Below, one piece after another: positions 39,801 through 54,800 of a stretch of DNA of 64,000 bases. This DNA comes from Prostheceraeus crozeri (Eukaryota > Platyhelminthes > Polycladida > Euryleptidae): NCBI GenBank assembly GCA_907163375.1, contig CAJQUW010008041.1, positions 186,001 through 250,000 of the forward strand. Direction: 5' to 3'. A program made the position numbers and the translations under genes. Each line of letters starts with the position of its first letter. The stretch's first letter is position 1. Under the pieces are notes generated by a model. The model was not told where the DNA came from. It made no database searches and saw only the letters and a list, made by a program, of their open reading frames with translations.

Positions 39801-42800
39801 AAACAGATGAACATTCACCTTTGTTGTGTCAGTCACATGTTCATCAAATTGAAAGGTGTCTCTTCGGAGATGTACATCCCTTCCAGTGTCATTCTTCTCT
39901 TATCATCATATAAGAGAATTACCTTTATTAAAGCACATTTCCCTCTGAAAAATTCAATAAATCACACTTTGTGGATTACAGATTGAAAATACTTGGATCT
40001 TCCTACTTTGACTAGCTTGATTTTAGTTTTTGTATATTGTGTTGTCATCTCGAGAGAAGGAGTCAGATTCACAGTCTTCTGCGTGAGAGTACTTCGCAAA
40101 TTGTATTGATTTCAACTGTTGAATGATTTTTCTTGTTCGAATTCCTCTGGGGCTGGTTGTTACAAAGTGATGGGGCAAAATTCACACCCCGAAGAAGCGC
40201 GGACTCAATGCGATGAACGTGATCATTGGGCTCAGTCAAAGAGCACCTAGAATGATAGACCCAGTTTTGAATGTCGTTCATGAATTATGGTTTTAAAATT
40301 TAGAAAAACAGTTCATTGCGACGGATCGGTTGGCGATGAGAAAATATTTCGGAGTATTTATAAAAGAAAACGTCGCTGAAATCGGGCAGTATGAATATAA
40401 TTCGACCGGTTTCGAGTGGAAGTCAAAAATTGAATTATGGACATTTAAGAAATCTTAAATACACTTAGAAGCTTTCCAACTTCTTTTTTCTACCCTTCTG
40501 TACGCAAATTAATATTGTTATTTTACATGCTTATACAATATCATAGCATGTGAATATAACAGTGTAGAAGTATTTGAGATCAGGAAAATGTCTAACAAAG
40601 GAATAATGAAGTTTATTACAAATCTGTTCATTATTAAACATCAGCAAATGGCATCTTTCCCTTGAAAGTCACTTTCATTGTCCTTATCTCATTCTTGTTT
40701 TCGCAAGTGAAGGTGTAAAGAAGTATCATTTGGTCTTAATGTTGTAATTTTTGTTTTTGCAACAGCTTGCCCATGGCAACGTGCCCGTCGTGCAAAGCAT
40801 GTTGATACAATTTTCATCTCTTATGTAAACAGTTGGCATGGAGAGCATATTTGGACTTTCTGAAATCCACTACATGCAAGTTTTTCTTATAATCTAGACA
40901 TATTTGACAAATCATACAGATCGAATCGATATGTTGGTCATAATCTTCAAATAACTGTAGCAAGTAGCCCCGGTCTCCCCTACTGCATTTTATATGAAAT
41001 GCATCATTTTGAAAAGCTTTTTTACACCTTGGTCAGTGTTCTATTCAGAGCTGAAGAAGACTCAAGGACTCATGAAAGAAGAGGGTAGGTGGAAGTCGAT
41101 GATTGATAAAAGTTTTCTTCTTATTCAAATTCGAGAGAATCATCATCTAATATCAAATGACTACATGCACTCTGGCTATGAAAAAATACTTGCATCACTG
41201 TGGAGTGGTTACAGATGATATGATGCAAAGAGGGATCACTCTTTGTAACATTCATCCATGCAGAACAGTGTTTTCAACATTCTCGCATCGCAGTGTGCTT
41301 GAATGTGACTGTGCCTTCGGTGGCCGCATACAAAATTCGTGGAATTGCTTGCATTCATGTGATATTGGCCATTGTGTGTGTTTGTGTGCGCGCGTGCGTG
41401 TGTTGGTGGCTGTCACTTTTGTTGTCTATATGTGAACCTCAAGCGTTTGGTCTGGGCTCTCTGTTTTCTGGAGAGAGCCACAAGATTTCTACGAAGTTGA
41501 TCCCATACAAATATCAAAATCAATGCAAGTTTTTGATGAAATTTCGCGCAATTTTTGTGAGACTTTGGAATCTTTATGCCTTCACATTTGCCGAAGGACA
41601 ATTTCTTGTGAAATGTTGTTTTCGACTGATACTGATTTTTGTTTTGATTTATGTTATTTCGTCAACCCTTCAAGAGACATCCACTTTTGCGGGCAACATT
41701 CATTTCACTGAGGATAAGCAAAATACTGATTTTTCGATAATATGGGGTTTTGACACGCCTGTCAGTGTGGTAAGAATGTATTTAGGAATATAGTTACAAT
41801 CACAAAAGATGCACCTATGATTTTCCTACATATGATAGAAAGATGTCCTCAGACTTGAACAATTTAACTATATAATTCCTTGGCAACCGTAATCGCTGCG
41901 TCTCGCCCGTCAGTTCTGCTAGGAATGACATAGGCTGGCTTATGACCATAGCAGTCCGACTTTTTGCTTTGATTTAGTTAGCGAGACTAGAATGTACAAC
42001 AACGGTTTGTTGATGGTCCTTTTTAGCCGCTCATTTAGGCACCGTTGTAGTTGAATTGTTAAAATGTTAGAAAAATTTAATTGCTGAAACCTGGACCAGA
42101 TTCTTGCCGCAAGGCGATCTATTGTAAGTTATTTTATGTCGGATTTCTATGCTTGCTTGACAACGCGGTGGAGATAAATTACAGGGTTTCAGAACGCTGT
42201 CATGCAATTAGGGCACTGAGAGAGCGCTAGGTCAGCTCATTCCTTCGTGTCATCATGACTGACGCTATGTAAGTTATACTGAGTTTTGCAATAGATTTTT
42301 TTGGATAATAGCGGTAGGCGAATACCATGAATTGATAATAATTCAATTTCTACTGCTTAAAATTACGATGTAGTGGCTTATCAATCGTTCCATTGTTGAA
42401 ATCTCGAGATGAACGCTATAATAACGCTTTTTTTCCAAACATCTCCCAAGACTGTTTCAGAATAACTCTATACGTAGCCGTTGTAAATATCAATTGTTCT
42501 ACTTCTATGTCCTTAAATAAACGTTTGCATTCGGCGAATGCATGGCATACAACCACAATGCAATAAAACATAATGAAAATATACTTTCAGTTGTGATAAT
42601 CATGTCTGTTCTTTTCCCGAAGAACTCCGCCTGTTGAAAATCAATTAGACTATATTAATGGCTCGAGTATATTGATAGTCTCATGATGAATAAGACGTAC
42701 AGTCCGGCCGTCGGAAGCTCGAGGCATTATTACACTCGAATTGATTTTCACCAGCTGTTGTTTTCCGGAAAAAGAACACACAGAATGCGATAGAAACTTC

Positions 42801-45800
42801 AGCAGCTATGTAGCGATGAATTCGTTAATAGTATTTATTGCACTATGAGGGCCATTTATAGGCGTCGAGCAATAACAAGTATTACAAATGTTATGTAGCA
42901 GGTCAGGATTGTTGGTTTGCCTTTATGAAAATGATTCTGAATGACAATGAACGTCAGGCGATCTCATTATGGTTATTTTTCTGGATGATGTCTGCACAAT
43001 CAATGATTTTATCATCCACAGGTGTGTGAATTTTCTTCATTTGATTTTGGATTCTTCTTTGTGCTGTTGACACTTGAAAACTTCTCATTTGATTCACATT
43101 TCAGTTCGACGCTGCGCTATCTGATGCAGCAGTCTCGTGCTGAGAGTTTGCCGGAACATCTTGACAACAAGAGAATTCCACCCACCGGAAGAACAAGCGG
43201 CGCTTTCATGTACAAACAGAAGAGTGTCAGCACGCAAATCAAACTGCAAATGGTAAAGTATTTCATTGACATGTTCATTCTTATTCTGTGTTTCGTATCG
43301 AAGACGATGCCATATATGTGTTCTGTGTACCCAGATGGGTTAGAAAATGTGGACACTCGAAGTAGGGAAGACGATTTGGTTGTTTTGATGACATAGCATT
43401 AGAAAAGTTGTTGGTCGGAATGGGAATGACAGATTTCCTTCTTTTCATGAGTTCAGAAGCAGTAGTATAAAAGTGTTCAGCATTTACCGATGGCTCTCCG
43501 TGCATGTCTTCTTCAGTGACTTCGTGAGCGGCTGATTCTAAGTGATTTATGACCTTGACATGAAAAATCTTAATTGAATACTACTACTGTAATAGACTCA
43601 GTAGTAAGTAACATTTACTGGTATTTTGAAAAGAGAAAAAATTGCTCAGTTAAATTTCGATGTAAATTTTCCGTTTTTCCAGGATTTCTTGGTTGATTCG
43701 TTGCGCCGCTCGGGAAATGTATATTTCATCTATTCTTTGGTTCCGGTGGCCAATGCCGGACTTTGTGAACTCGGTGTTTCCCCGATGGCTCCAACTGATG
43801 GTAATTTGGACCTGTTTCTGCTCCGTCAACAACTCCGCGGATTTCAAGTCCTCCAAGCCGTCCAGAACTACAAGCAAGGGTATCCGGAGGAGCTTTCCTT
43901 TCATGATTTCCGGCATCAATTCGACAGCCTTCTTCCGCAACATCTGCGTCCGCAGAGTCCTGTGGCCAATGAAAGGGAGGTGAGTGATAAGAGCACAGAA
44001 TAAAATTCATCTGCGCGCGTCTTCGGTTTCCTAGAAAGGAAGAATCACATCCAACCTTAATATCGAAATGGCACATCACAGAATTAGACAACTTGCTCCT
44101 TCTCGAATGGATAATTCGTGTATCGCTTCCTATTGGAAATGGCAAACAATTAGCCATCAGCAGAGGACACCAGAGCCAGTGAGAGATGCGTACGTGCTGT
44201 GATATCACTTCGCACACACCAAAACACACATCGCTTTCTTGGTTAAGATTCGATTCAATGTATGCACTATGCAGTGAGAAATGCTGAGAAGAGGATGGTG
44301 GAATCATCAGGTGAACAAATTTTCGTACGCCTGCTACTTTCTTTAATAATGATCGGAAGGGCCAATATTATGGAGAAAACTTGTGCACAATGATCTGAAT
44401 TCTTCGAATCTGAAGGAATTTTGGCATTCGAAGCACTTTGCTGGAACTCGCATTAATCCGCAAGCGACGCACGACTTTTTCCCTATCTCTGTAAGGTATC
44501 AGGAATTCCTTTTTGCTCACTTAACAGGTTCCTCGATGTGCCTTTTTTGTGCCTTTGTGAGTCTTTTTGAAAAGTTACGATTTATAGAATGGGATATTTT
44601 TAGATTTTAACCACTGTTCAGAAGACATGACGAGGGATAATTCATGACAGCGGACTGCCACAATCCAAACGGCATCTATACAGTGAGAAATTTCATGCAA
44701 AGGAATTTCATGATCCGCATTATAATGCAAGTCTTCATGAAAGAGTCGCGATATTATTCGTGCTTTCTAATTGGCTGAAATTTCAAATTTGTAATTTAAT
44801 TTTCACCGGCATGATTTTATGATTCACTAAATTCATGTTTCATTCCTTGAATCTGAATAGTGATGTGGACCCATTTACATCTTTCAAAGTTAATTGCAAT
44901 CATTGTCTTTGATTCTGTGATTTTGCTCTGCCTGTGATATGATCACGCTGAAGGAAATGCTCTTGAGGTTGAGCATGAAAGTAATAGGAACCCATCGAAT
45001 TGCTAATTTAACTAAATCTCCAAGGCTGTCATGACACGGAGGATCTGTAAAATGCCATCATTCCTTCTGCATTACAATCATGATCAGTCAATTCCGTGGT
45101 AATTTCTTCAAAACTGCAAAAATGTGCATATCTCACATTTGGTAACAATGCATTGGTACACATTGCATACACATTGTGGATTTAATAAATGCGGAGTTAC
45201 CACTCTACCTAATATACTTACTGTATGCGTTGTGTTATTTTAATTCTGATTTGTTTGCATGAGAAAGCTCACAGCATTTAAACCACGGGATTCGCTGAAC
45301 CCTCGCGTCACAGTCCTTGTTAAAACGTCATCATATGACAAAAATCAGCGATAAAATTACAGCAGCAAGACAACGACGTACATGTTCTTGTTTTTGTCAA
45401 TTTTAAGTAAATTGATACTTTCATTGTTACATATTCATCGCTTTTGAATGGTGCTAAGTCCCTCTGCATTCTGATTAGCTTCATCACTGCAGTCGCTCCT
45501 GTGAAATCTTTATCTTCTTTGCAATTTCAGGAAATTGAGAAAATGATGGAAGTTCTCGACATTGATCCTGCGGAATACAGGATTGGCCTTAGTCAGGTAA
45601 TCTGCAATTTTATTCTCTCATAGGCATACTTGAGACCGATATCCTGAAGTGAAAATGACATGCAAAAAGTGTTGATTTTTCGAATATCAAAGAATCATGA
45701 CCAAAATGTCTCAAATGTCACAGATGATGATGTTTAAACGGTGGATGCATGTCTCTCTGTCCGCATTATTGCTTCATTTTTCATTATATCAGTAATGATC

Positions 45801-48800
45801 GCTCAAGCATACTGTTTGTGTAAATGAACTAAAAATGATATGAATTCATAAGCTATCACATCTGTGTAGGCCCTACGTTATTGCACAGGCAATGTTTAAG
45901 GCTTCTGATGTTGGAATACAATTGCAAGTCATTGAAGAACGGTTGCATTCAATAAGTGGGTGTAGAAATATTTGGGTTTCTTTATTTGAACATTGAATGT
46001 GCGGCTGTAGAGATATCTATGACTTCACTATTTGAGCATTGAATGAACGGCTGCAGAGATGTCTATGGTTTTCATTGTTTGAGCATTGAATGTGCGGCTG
46101 TAGAGATATCTATGACTTCACTATTTGAGCATTGAATGAACGGCTGCAGAGATGTCTATGGTTTTCATTGTTTGAACATTGAATGTGCGGCTGTAGAGAT
46201 ATCTATGACTTCATCATTTGAGCATTGAATGAACGGTTGTAGGGATATCTATGACTTCATCATTTGAGCATTGAATAAGCGGCTGTAGAGATGTCTATGG
46301 TTTCACTATTTGAGTATTGAATGAAGGGCTGTACAGATATCTATGACTTCATCATTTGAGCATTGAATAAGCGGCTGTAGAGATGTCCATGATTTCATCC
46401 TTTGAACATTGAATGTGCGGCTGTAGAGATATCTATGATTTCACTATTTGAGCATTGAATGAACGGTTGTAGGGATATCTATGACTTCATCATTTGAGCA
46501 TTGAATAAGCGGCTGTAGAGATGTCTATGGTTTCACTATTTGAGCATTGAATGAGCGGTTGTTTCTGCCAACACGTGTCAAATGATGTCTGATGATCTGA
46601 TCAACTCCTGCACGGCGACCTTCATTGTTTCCCCTCCTAATCTAAGACAACAAAACATGGAGCTGTAAACATTAGTCTTTTTCTACCATCACTTGAAGCG
46701 CATCTGCTGATAATACGCTACTGCAGCGGTGCTTTGAGTTGAGAGATGAGGTGGGCTGTCATTGCCGTGAAATATCACGCGTGTTGATCTCTCTGTTGAT
46801 ATTTCGCATTGAGAGGCAGTGATTGGCAGTGAGAAGTGAGTAGTTGAGATAGCGTGTACAACGGCGTACTGTAATTTGTTGTCGACGTTCGGAAGACGCG
46901 CCGACATGGAGGAGAACGAATCTCGTCATGATCGGGAAGAATTCGAACGTTTATCGCCTTCTACTCCCTCGGGGACGTCATTGTATTCCTCCCATTCTTC
47001 CTGCATGTCCTCGAAGACTGTCGTCCTTCAGGAGCCGTTCTCCGGTCCTCCTACACGCCGCTTCACTTCTTCATTTCACTGTTATGTGCCTCAGATCGGA
47101 CGGGAAGTGCCTAAGACGATCGTCTGCATCACAGCGCCGGTCCTCACACGCCGAGATTCTCTCATTCGCCGCGCCTGCAGCCATTCTTTGCCAGAACTGC
47201 ATCGCTCTGAAATGAAAGTACGTCGTTTGGACTGACCCTCTTCTTTCTCATCTTCATTTCGTGAGGACGATGGAGGAGAGACCTCCTCACTGCCTCCTTT
47301 CATTCTCGGTGAGGTAAACGGGAAGGACTGAGGGTTGAGCACGTCCCTTGTCGTTTCAAATACAAACTAAGTGATATATCTGCTTCTTTCTTGACTGTTG
47401 AGGAATGGAAGGTCTTTGTAGGACATTGTTGACCTCAGCTCAAACTTGTGAGCAGCCGGTCGCTAAACATGACCACGTCAAGCCGTAGATAGCCAATCAA
47501 CAATACACACACAGATAAACGCGATCTAAGAGCATCAAAGTTCCTCAGCGAATTAAGTGAAGATCAACTTAGTTTTCGAAAATGGATTTCAATTGTGGGC
47601 AGGGTATGTGTACACCTCATTTTCACAAAAGTAGCTCGCGGATTTATGATCCGCATGTATTTTTCAAATTTGAATGCTAGTTGTACTTGACATCGTCTCT
47701 AGGTTTTATTCGAGGGCGGGTTCTCTTCGACAGCAGGTGCAATCTGAAGAGGGTTCTCTTTTAGAGTGACTTATATTCGACAGCAGGTACTTTTTGAGGA
47801 CGGGTTCTATTCGAATACAGGATCTTTTCGTGCGTAAGCTCTATTTAAGTATGACTAACATTTCATATTCTTTAAATTAATGCACGTGAACATTAACGCT
47901 ACTAGCGACGAGTTCAGAGTGTCAACTTCAAAGATAGACATATTAGCAGACTTACAACTTATGTCAGAATATTAGCTGGAATTTGAGAATATGCTAAAAA
48001 TTGGCATAAGTAGCAAAAACAACGGATCTCGACCTGATGGTTTCATTACAGTCTTCGTTACAAGTCATTCAACGTTCGTGTTGTAAGGGATGCGAGCGTC
48101 GTTTGCGAATTAATCATGATGTCATTAAAGTGCTCAATATAGCTGATAAGATTTCCACATGCGACATTGCTAAGGTAACTGCAGAAAAGTGCAATGGCAA
48201 TTGTTGGGATCACCGCAGTGGTTTACTTCGAATTTCATATTTAAAAATGCGGTTCTCCTTTGTAAATTCACCACAAGCTCGTCAAAAGCAGATTCTTTCT
48301 TGTACTTTTACTTATGTCACATCCATGCGACATAGGAGTCCTATTGCATATAAATTCAAATCATACACGTAGATATCTTGACTTCGATATCCAAGCTGCA
48401 ATCGTATATGACTCGTGCATGAGTGATGAGTTTGTGTGGAACCTGCGATGTGGGCGACTAAATCTGAATGACACAGTTTTGCATGACAGTCCTGCATTTG
48501 CTCCACAAAATAACAATCAGACGGTCAGTTAGCGCACGAGTTTAGTTTTGTATTGTGCAGTATGTTGAGAGTTATCTGAAGAAGCATGGCATTTTCCTCT
48601 CATTTACCGATATCCTGGGAACCTTGGATTTCAATGTCGTGAAGAAAGATAAGAGAAGAAATCACGGAGAGTGAATCAATCGAAAATACCTGTTAATACG
48701 CTGTCCGAATAGCTTTGCAAGCGACCATCATTCTTCATTCAACTACTTCAAAAGTGGTAATAGAAGACTTCATTATTGAAAAATTAGTTCCACATGTTAA

Positions 48801-51800
48801 GCATTTTACAACGTGACAACAAAGGAAAGCGGTTTCAACTTATCTATATTTTGTTCCGAATATATCTATAGAATCCATGACGGAGGATCTACAAAAGTTT
48901 GAGTGTGAAAGTGTCGGCGAAAATATTTGAGCTGGATATTAATAGTTCAAAGTTGAACTGAAGTTTGCATGATCAGAGATAAGAACTGACGCGTGACATT
49001 TTAATCTGGCATTCAATGGAATTTTCTACGTCACTATACATGCAGAGCCTACATTGTAGGGTTGCATGATTGATAACGGCAAGCAGCTGCTCTCTATCCT
49101 ATTTTTTAGAAGAGAGAATCATCAGAAATGCAGCTCGGTATAATGTGGGCTACGTTTCTGGTGAAATAATGTAAAATCAATTGTTTACTCTTACAAATTA
49201 CAATGAAATTCTATGAATCTCTCTACTGAAATCTCATGCTCTCTCGGTACATACATGCAGAAAATCTGGGTGCTTTATCAGATCTTTCATCTTCGGCAAC
49301 TGAAAGTCTGTGGTTATCTCATAGTTAGCCAATATTTGGTGAAATCCATCGATAGCCATTGCCTGCAGCATTCTTCTCAACTAGATGCTTCACTGACTGC
49401 TATATGAGAAAATCATGTTGATATGAAAATCTATTCCTCTTACTCGGAGATGTGTCATTAAACTGTAGTAGGTTCTGAGCGTTTAATCTGCAAGTAGATT
49501 TTACTTATCCACAAAACTAAGAAGACATTATGCTGTTTAGTTGTCAAAACTGGACAATGCATAGCCAAGGAATCTTGACATGAATGTTTTACTCCACTGA
49601 TTTCATGGAACTAAATGTCCAAATAACTGTCAAAAACTATGTATTGACATCGGCTTGTGCTCGGAGAATACATATCTTTTGATATCCGTAGATTCTGAGC
49701 ATGTATCTCCTGAAATCAGTGAGATAGATGCTCAACGATTTTTAAGCATTTGATGATTTAGCTAGATGTGTCAGGAAAAGTTTCATGGTAAGAATACTTC
49801 CCTCACAAAATCCTCTACTTCAAATGCAGATGTTTCTATTTTCTTGTGTAATCCTTTCTTGTATTTTAACTTTCTAGCTTCTAATCCATGTGTTCATCAT
49901 TTTCTTCAAGTTAGGAAATGTATTTGAATGTCAACAACTGACAAATCATTAACTGCATTTTCTCTCTGACAAGAACAACACGCCCGTATTTCCGGGAGGC
50001 TCATGTGTTTGACGGCGCCGCCATAATCTTAAGGAAGTGCTGCACAGAGTTAGAGCTGTTAACAATATTTATGTTGGAGAAGATGAAAATTACATCGACG
50101 AAAAATTATTGAAATGAATTCAAAATCATTTAATGATTCCTCACTGCCACGATTTTAGACATTGGAACTCATCAGTGCATTGTCGACCCCTTTTCTCAGA
50201 CGACCTCAGTTCCTAGAAACAAAACAAATATGCAATAAAAGTGGGAAAGTCATGTGATTGATGAAATTTGATGATTTACATTAATGGTTATTAATCATTA
50301 AAATATCATCAGTTACTTGTCTTCTATTTTTTCATTGTAACGTCGTATTGATGTCATGTTGTGTATCAGTCAAAGCTGCCACTAAAATCCATGTTTGACG
50401 GACAGTCCAACCTGCTCTAAGTGTTGTTTTTTGACGCCTATGCTGTTGCTGTGTTTGTCTGTCAAAGTCATGGATGGATGACAACGACCATTAATACATG
50501 CAAGGCAAGTCTTCTAGTCCCTTGCTTGTCATGCCACTTTTATTTGGTTCCTGATGTTACAATGTTGTTACAGTCATCACGAGTTTGTCTCCTTTGGGCG
50601 TAACATTTTGGCGCTTTCACTGTTTCTGTGCAAACCACTTGAAGGTTAGACCAGTACGCCATGGAGTCTATATCGATCTAATTCATTAGTACTCGATTAT
50701 ATGTGATGGCTGGGAGACTCCGTTTGTAGAGTGTCACCTACAGAACCTATATACGTGTAAGTAGAGTGTCAATCAAAGGTGGTCCACAAGAGAGATTTCA
50801 GCCTTTCATAGTCCGACGGCGGATCATGCAGAAGAACTATCAAGCATTATTATATTTCATTACAGTATTTTGCTAGTCATTGATCAAATGACTTTGAATC
50901 GCTCATTTAAGCAGCCATTTCAAGAAAAATTGCAAATCATCTCATTCGAGACTTGTGTTCTGCAAGTCATTGCTGAACGTGAGCCTCGGGCTTGATGATC
51001 TGAGAGCAAAAATAGGACTGTACGTGCTTGGACAACATCGGCCGCATAAGGATTGCTGAGGTTTTTTGTTCGGAATAGCGCTGAAAGTGCGTTCCACTAT
51101 ATGGACGTGAAGGAAACTTTCTTGGTTTTGTAGCTAGCCTTGCATACTACTGCATCATCTGTTTATTAAATCACATCAGTTGTCTTTTTGATCTCTATAA
51201 TAGAGTTGGGTATTCGAAGAAATTTGATATTCGAATATTCGATTCGAAAAAAATCTATTATTCGAATAGTATTCGAATATTATTCGAAATTTTGTTCATG
51301 GTCTATACATAACACATTTGATGGCCCATATTGTTTTATCCGCTAAATTTAGTCTGACAGAAGCAAAGTTATTGATTTTTCAAAATTTCAAAGAAAAATT
51401 TATTTATTAAATAAATAAGTTAAATCATCATAATTAAAAACTAAAACTATAACTTAATGTATTTTCAAAGTGATATAAACTGTTCAACAAGAATATAACA
51501 AATGTCTATGATTCAAAACAAGATTCTACAAGTTTTTATTAAGAAAATGCAACTTGCGAACCATCTCTGGAGATAGACACGCCCGATTCGGCTCCACGAT
51601 CAGCCCTGCTGTCGAAAACGCTCTTTAACAAGCCACACTAGTCGCAGGCACACCTAATCGCCATAGATATTGGTGGATAGGTTGCTCTGCGAGGTGAAAA
51701 GAATAAGTGTGTCGAACTTATTCATCTTGCTCACGTTCTGATAAACCATTTCATCAAACATTCAGGGCGCTATGTATTTTGTCCTCTTCTTCGTTAGTGA

Positions 51801-54800
51801 ATCAGAATTAGTCTACATTGAATAGAGCAATCACAATATTTCTATCGACACTCACATGTGAATTGAAGCGAATATGTGATACTATGCACTAGGAAAACTG
51901 ATGGAGTTTGCTTCTATGGAGTAATGGTAGAGAATGTTGTTGTTGTGTCATTCTAGGCTTTGCATAAATATGTACTCGGGAATATTTATGATATTGATAG
52001 GTATTCGAAATATTCGAATAGTGATTTTAGAATTCGAATTGTTCGAATTTCAAGATGTTCGAACGAATATTGGAATATTCGAACCCAGTCCTACATATAA
52101 GCATTCTTCTCTCTGTCCTAAGTTCGCCCGCGCCTTGATCCGCGGACAGGGCGATTCAGAAGGGTAATTTGTGAAATGCTTTCCTTTAATAATGGTGTCA
52201 TTTTAATGCTTTTAAGCGCATGGACCCCAAATGGCAACCGGGCCACATGGACCGCTGTTGAGAAACACTTTCAGATAATGCGTTCATCATCGCCATTTTC
52301 AACAGATCTTCGTCAGACATTTCGTTTTTCAGAAGTGTTTCATTCCATTGCAGGTTTGAAGTATGTCCATATTTCATCTCCCAACTGTGCGCTTATGCAC
52401 TCCGCTTTATCCTTGGTTTATCATCAGTTTGAATCAGCTTATTTGACTTTTAAATATGTTTTCAATGAATATCAGTAATTTTTGCAGCGCAAAAATATCT
52501 CAAGCAATTTCATTCTTGGTTTTGGGTTTATTATTCCTATAACCGGTGTTCTGTATTTCAGTTTAAATTGTAAAATTATATTTCAGTTTACTATTATTCC
52601 GTTCGGATGGATTCATACTCGCTTTTGTCTTTTAAGGAATGCTGTGTGCGATCAATAGTCGATTAATTAATGATGACAGTCGTAATCACACGATATTTAT
52701 CCTCCTATATTCAGTTAATTTGGTAGTAAATTTTGAATTGTCGTGGATTTTATAATAATACAACTACAGCATCTGCACGATATTCCAAAATGTAGCACAA
52801 TCTATGAAGCCGTGAATGGAAGACAGGCGGAGTGGCTGTGCAAACATAGAACGCGCTATGGTCATCTGCTACCGAATATCAAGGTAGTGTCTGTAATGAC
52901 GCTATGTTGTTCCATGGACTTCTATAATATAGCATCTGGACAGAAATCTGAACAGATATCATTGACCCTTCTATACGAAATGAGGCTGACTATTTGAATC
53001 GATGTCATTGATACAGAAGTTATGTGCATTGTATTCTTGTTATTCTTGCTCTGCGGGCGTTGTTAATTAGTGTTTTTCAAATCATCAGCGATGTTTGTGG
53101 AGAAAGGAAAATGCTGAGCACATGCTCTGTGTTTGTGTACCGGTGTAAGAATGACGGTAAATTTAAAGACTCTCCACCTACATTTCATTGCTTATCTTTG
53201 AAAAATAAGCCACAGAATCTATCGATAAAGAACAATGTGATTTACGCCGACGACCAAACCAAAATTACTCTTCTTTGGTGGCAAAGTTAATACATTCTCA
53301 CAATTGTCTTCCTCAGGAAGAAGAAGAAGAAGAAATTTCAATCGATATGGAAGCATAGCCCTCAAATGTGAAATGAAAACTGACTTCGTTCGTCGCCTCA
53401 AATTAAACTAAAAAAATGTGTGAATACGAGTAAGACTACACTCTTACTTTTTGAATTTCGGAGCGACAGAAATCTGATTGCAGTATATTCTCCTGAACTC
53501 ATCCTTGCAGCGATCGAAGAATTCAACACAATAAAGATCATGAACTTTTTTATCTTATTTTACACAGTGATTTTAGACCCTATATGGATAATGCATATCT
53601 CATAGGATGGATCATGAAATTTCATTAAGTGATGCAAAAATAATGCAAGTTTGCAGTGCTATTACATTATCTTCTATCACACAATCGAAATGAGCACCCT
53701 GTATGGATATGGCTATTTCTTAATAATATACCCGGTAGATCTCATAGCTAGCAGAAGCGGAGACAACAACAAATGTGTTAATTATTTGGATGTAAAAATC
53801 AGGATCGAAGATGGTGGCCAATACATCAGAGGTTTACCATAAGGTTGATGAGTTCAGCTTCCCAGTGGTGTTGTATACTTTCCCCGAGAGTAACATGCCT
53901 TTGAACACTGGCTTAAACATCTTTGCTGCCCAAATTATCAGGTTGCCAGGATTTCATTTGATGCTTCCGCCTTCACATCAAGAGCTAAGGGCATTTTTGA
54001 TATCTTTAAAGGACGGGATTATAAGAATAATTTGCTGGTTAATTCTTGCATTAAGTCCTTCTCCAAGGATTGGTTCCTCGTTTTTAAGTTTGGTTGTTTT
54101 TCGCCCCACCAGATGCCATCCATCATTGACATGTTGGGCTAAGAAAACCTCTTCTAGTTTCAAGTGCTTCTTTTGTCCTAATAAATTTCAAAAATATTTT
54201 TATTTTCGGTTAGGTTCTGCTATGTTTCCTCAGGCTTGGAGAGACCTTCCATATCGTACATTCGATATGGTTGGCCTGGCCCCGCCATGTGGTAAAGGTT
54301 GGAGGTTAGGGGTCGAAACCTTGCTTCATGCAGCCACATGGTTCTCCCTGATGACTCCATACATAGCAAACTTAATTTGGTTTTTTAGGTTTCTAATTTT
54401 CATCTTTGTTATTTTTAGTTAGCTTCTCGTCAGGTCCATGACGAACTCTTATTTCAGTTCTTATATGATAAAATAAAATCGTTTATAGGTATTAATTTAT
54501 TTCCCTTACCGTCTTCAGTTGAGTAGACTTGCCTTCATACGTATTTCAGTACCTGATCTATACTAGAGTAGGTTACTCTCTGTTGTTAGTATTATTTATA
54601 TTCATTCGTTCATGACTTTAATTACCTAATTATTTACAGGATTCTCCACCAGGGTTATTGTTTAACTTTGGCATCTTCGTTTCCTGGATCCTTCGAATTT
54701 TTTGGACGTGTCGTGTTTTGATTCGATTTATAAAATAAAGAGCTCGATTCTATCCTGGTGCATGTTGCATCAATATTCTGAGCTTCTATGCGCCACTTTG

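Larger units (their letters stand above)
39640..43104. other. Intron 9 remainder
   Basis: Besides the partial motif at 40400, a GT-rich run and a weak foldback (42608-42785) I recognise nothing. The 166-codon frame at 41293-41793 starts inside the GT-rich repeat and looks spurious. Confidence 0.45.

Noticed and set aside
41293-41793. 166-codon frame with hydrophobic stretches
   Set aside because: It begins in a GT-rich microsatellite that creates Val/Cys runs; no homology or splice-site logic.
43281-43505. Minus-strand frame overlapping exon 10
   Set aside because: Shadow of the myosin exon and its intron; no independent evidence.
43726-44307. 193-codon minus-strand frame
   Set aside because: Largely antisense to Myo18 exon 11; codons mirror the coding strand.
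45945-46562. CRISPR-like regular spacing
   Set aside because: There are no unique spacers; whole units repeat in tandem, and the genome is an intron-rich animal.
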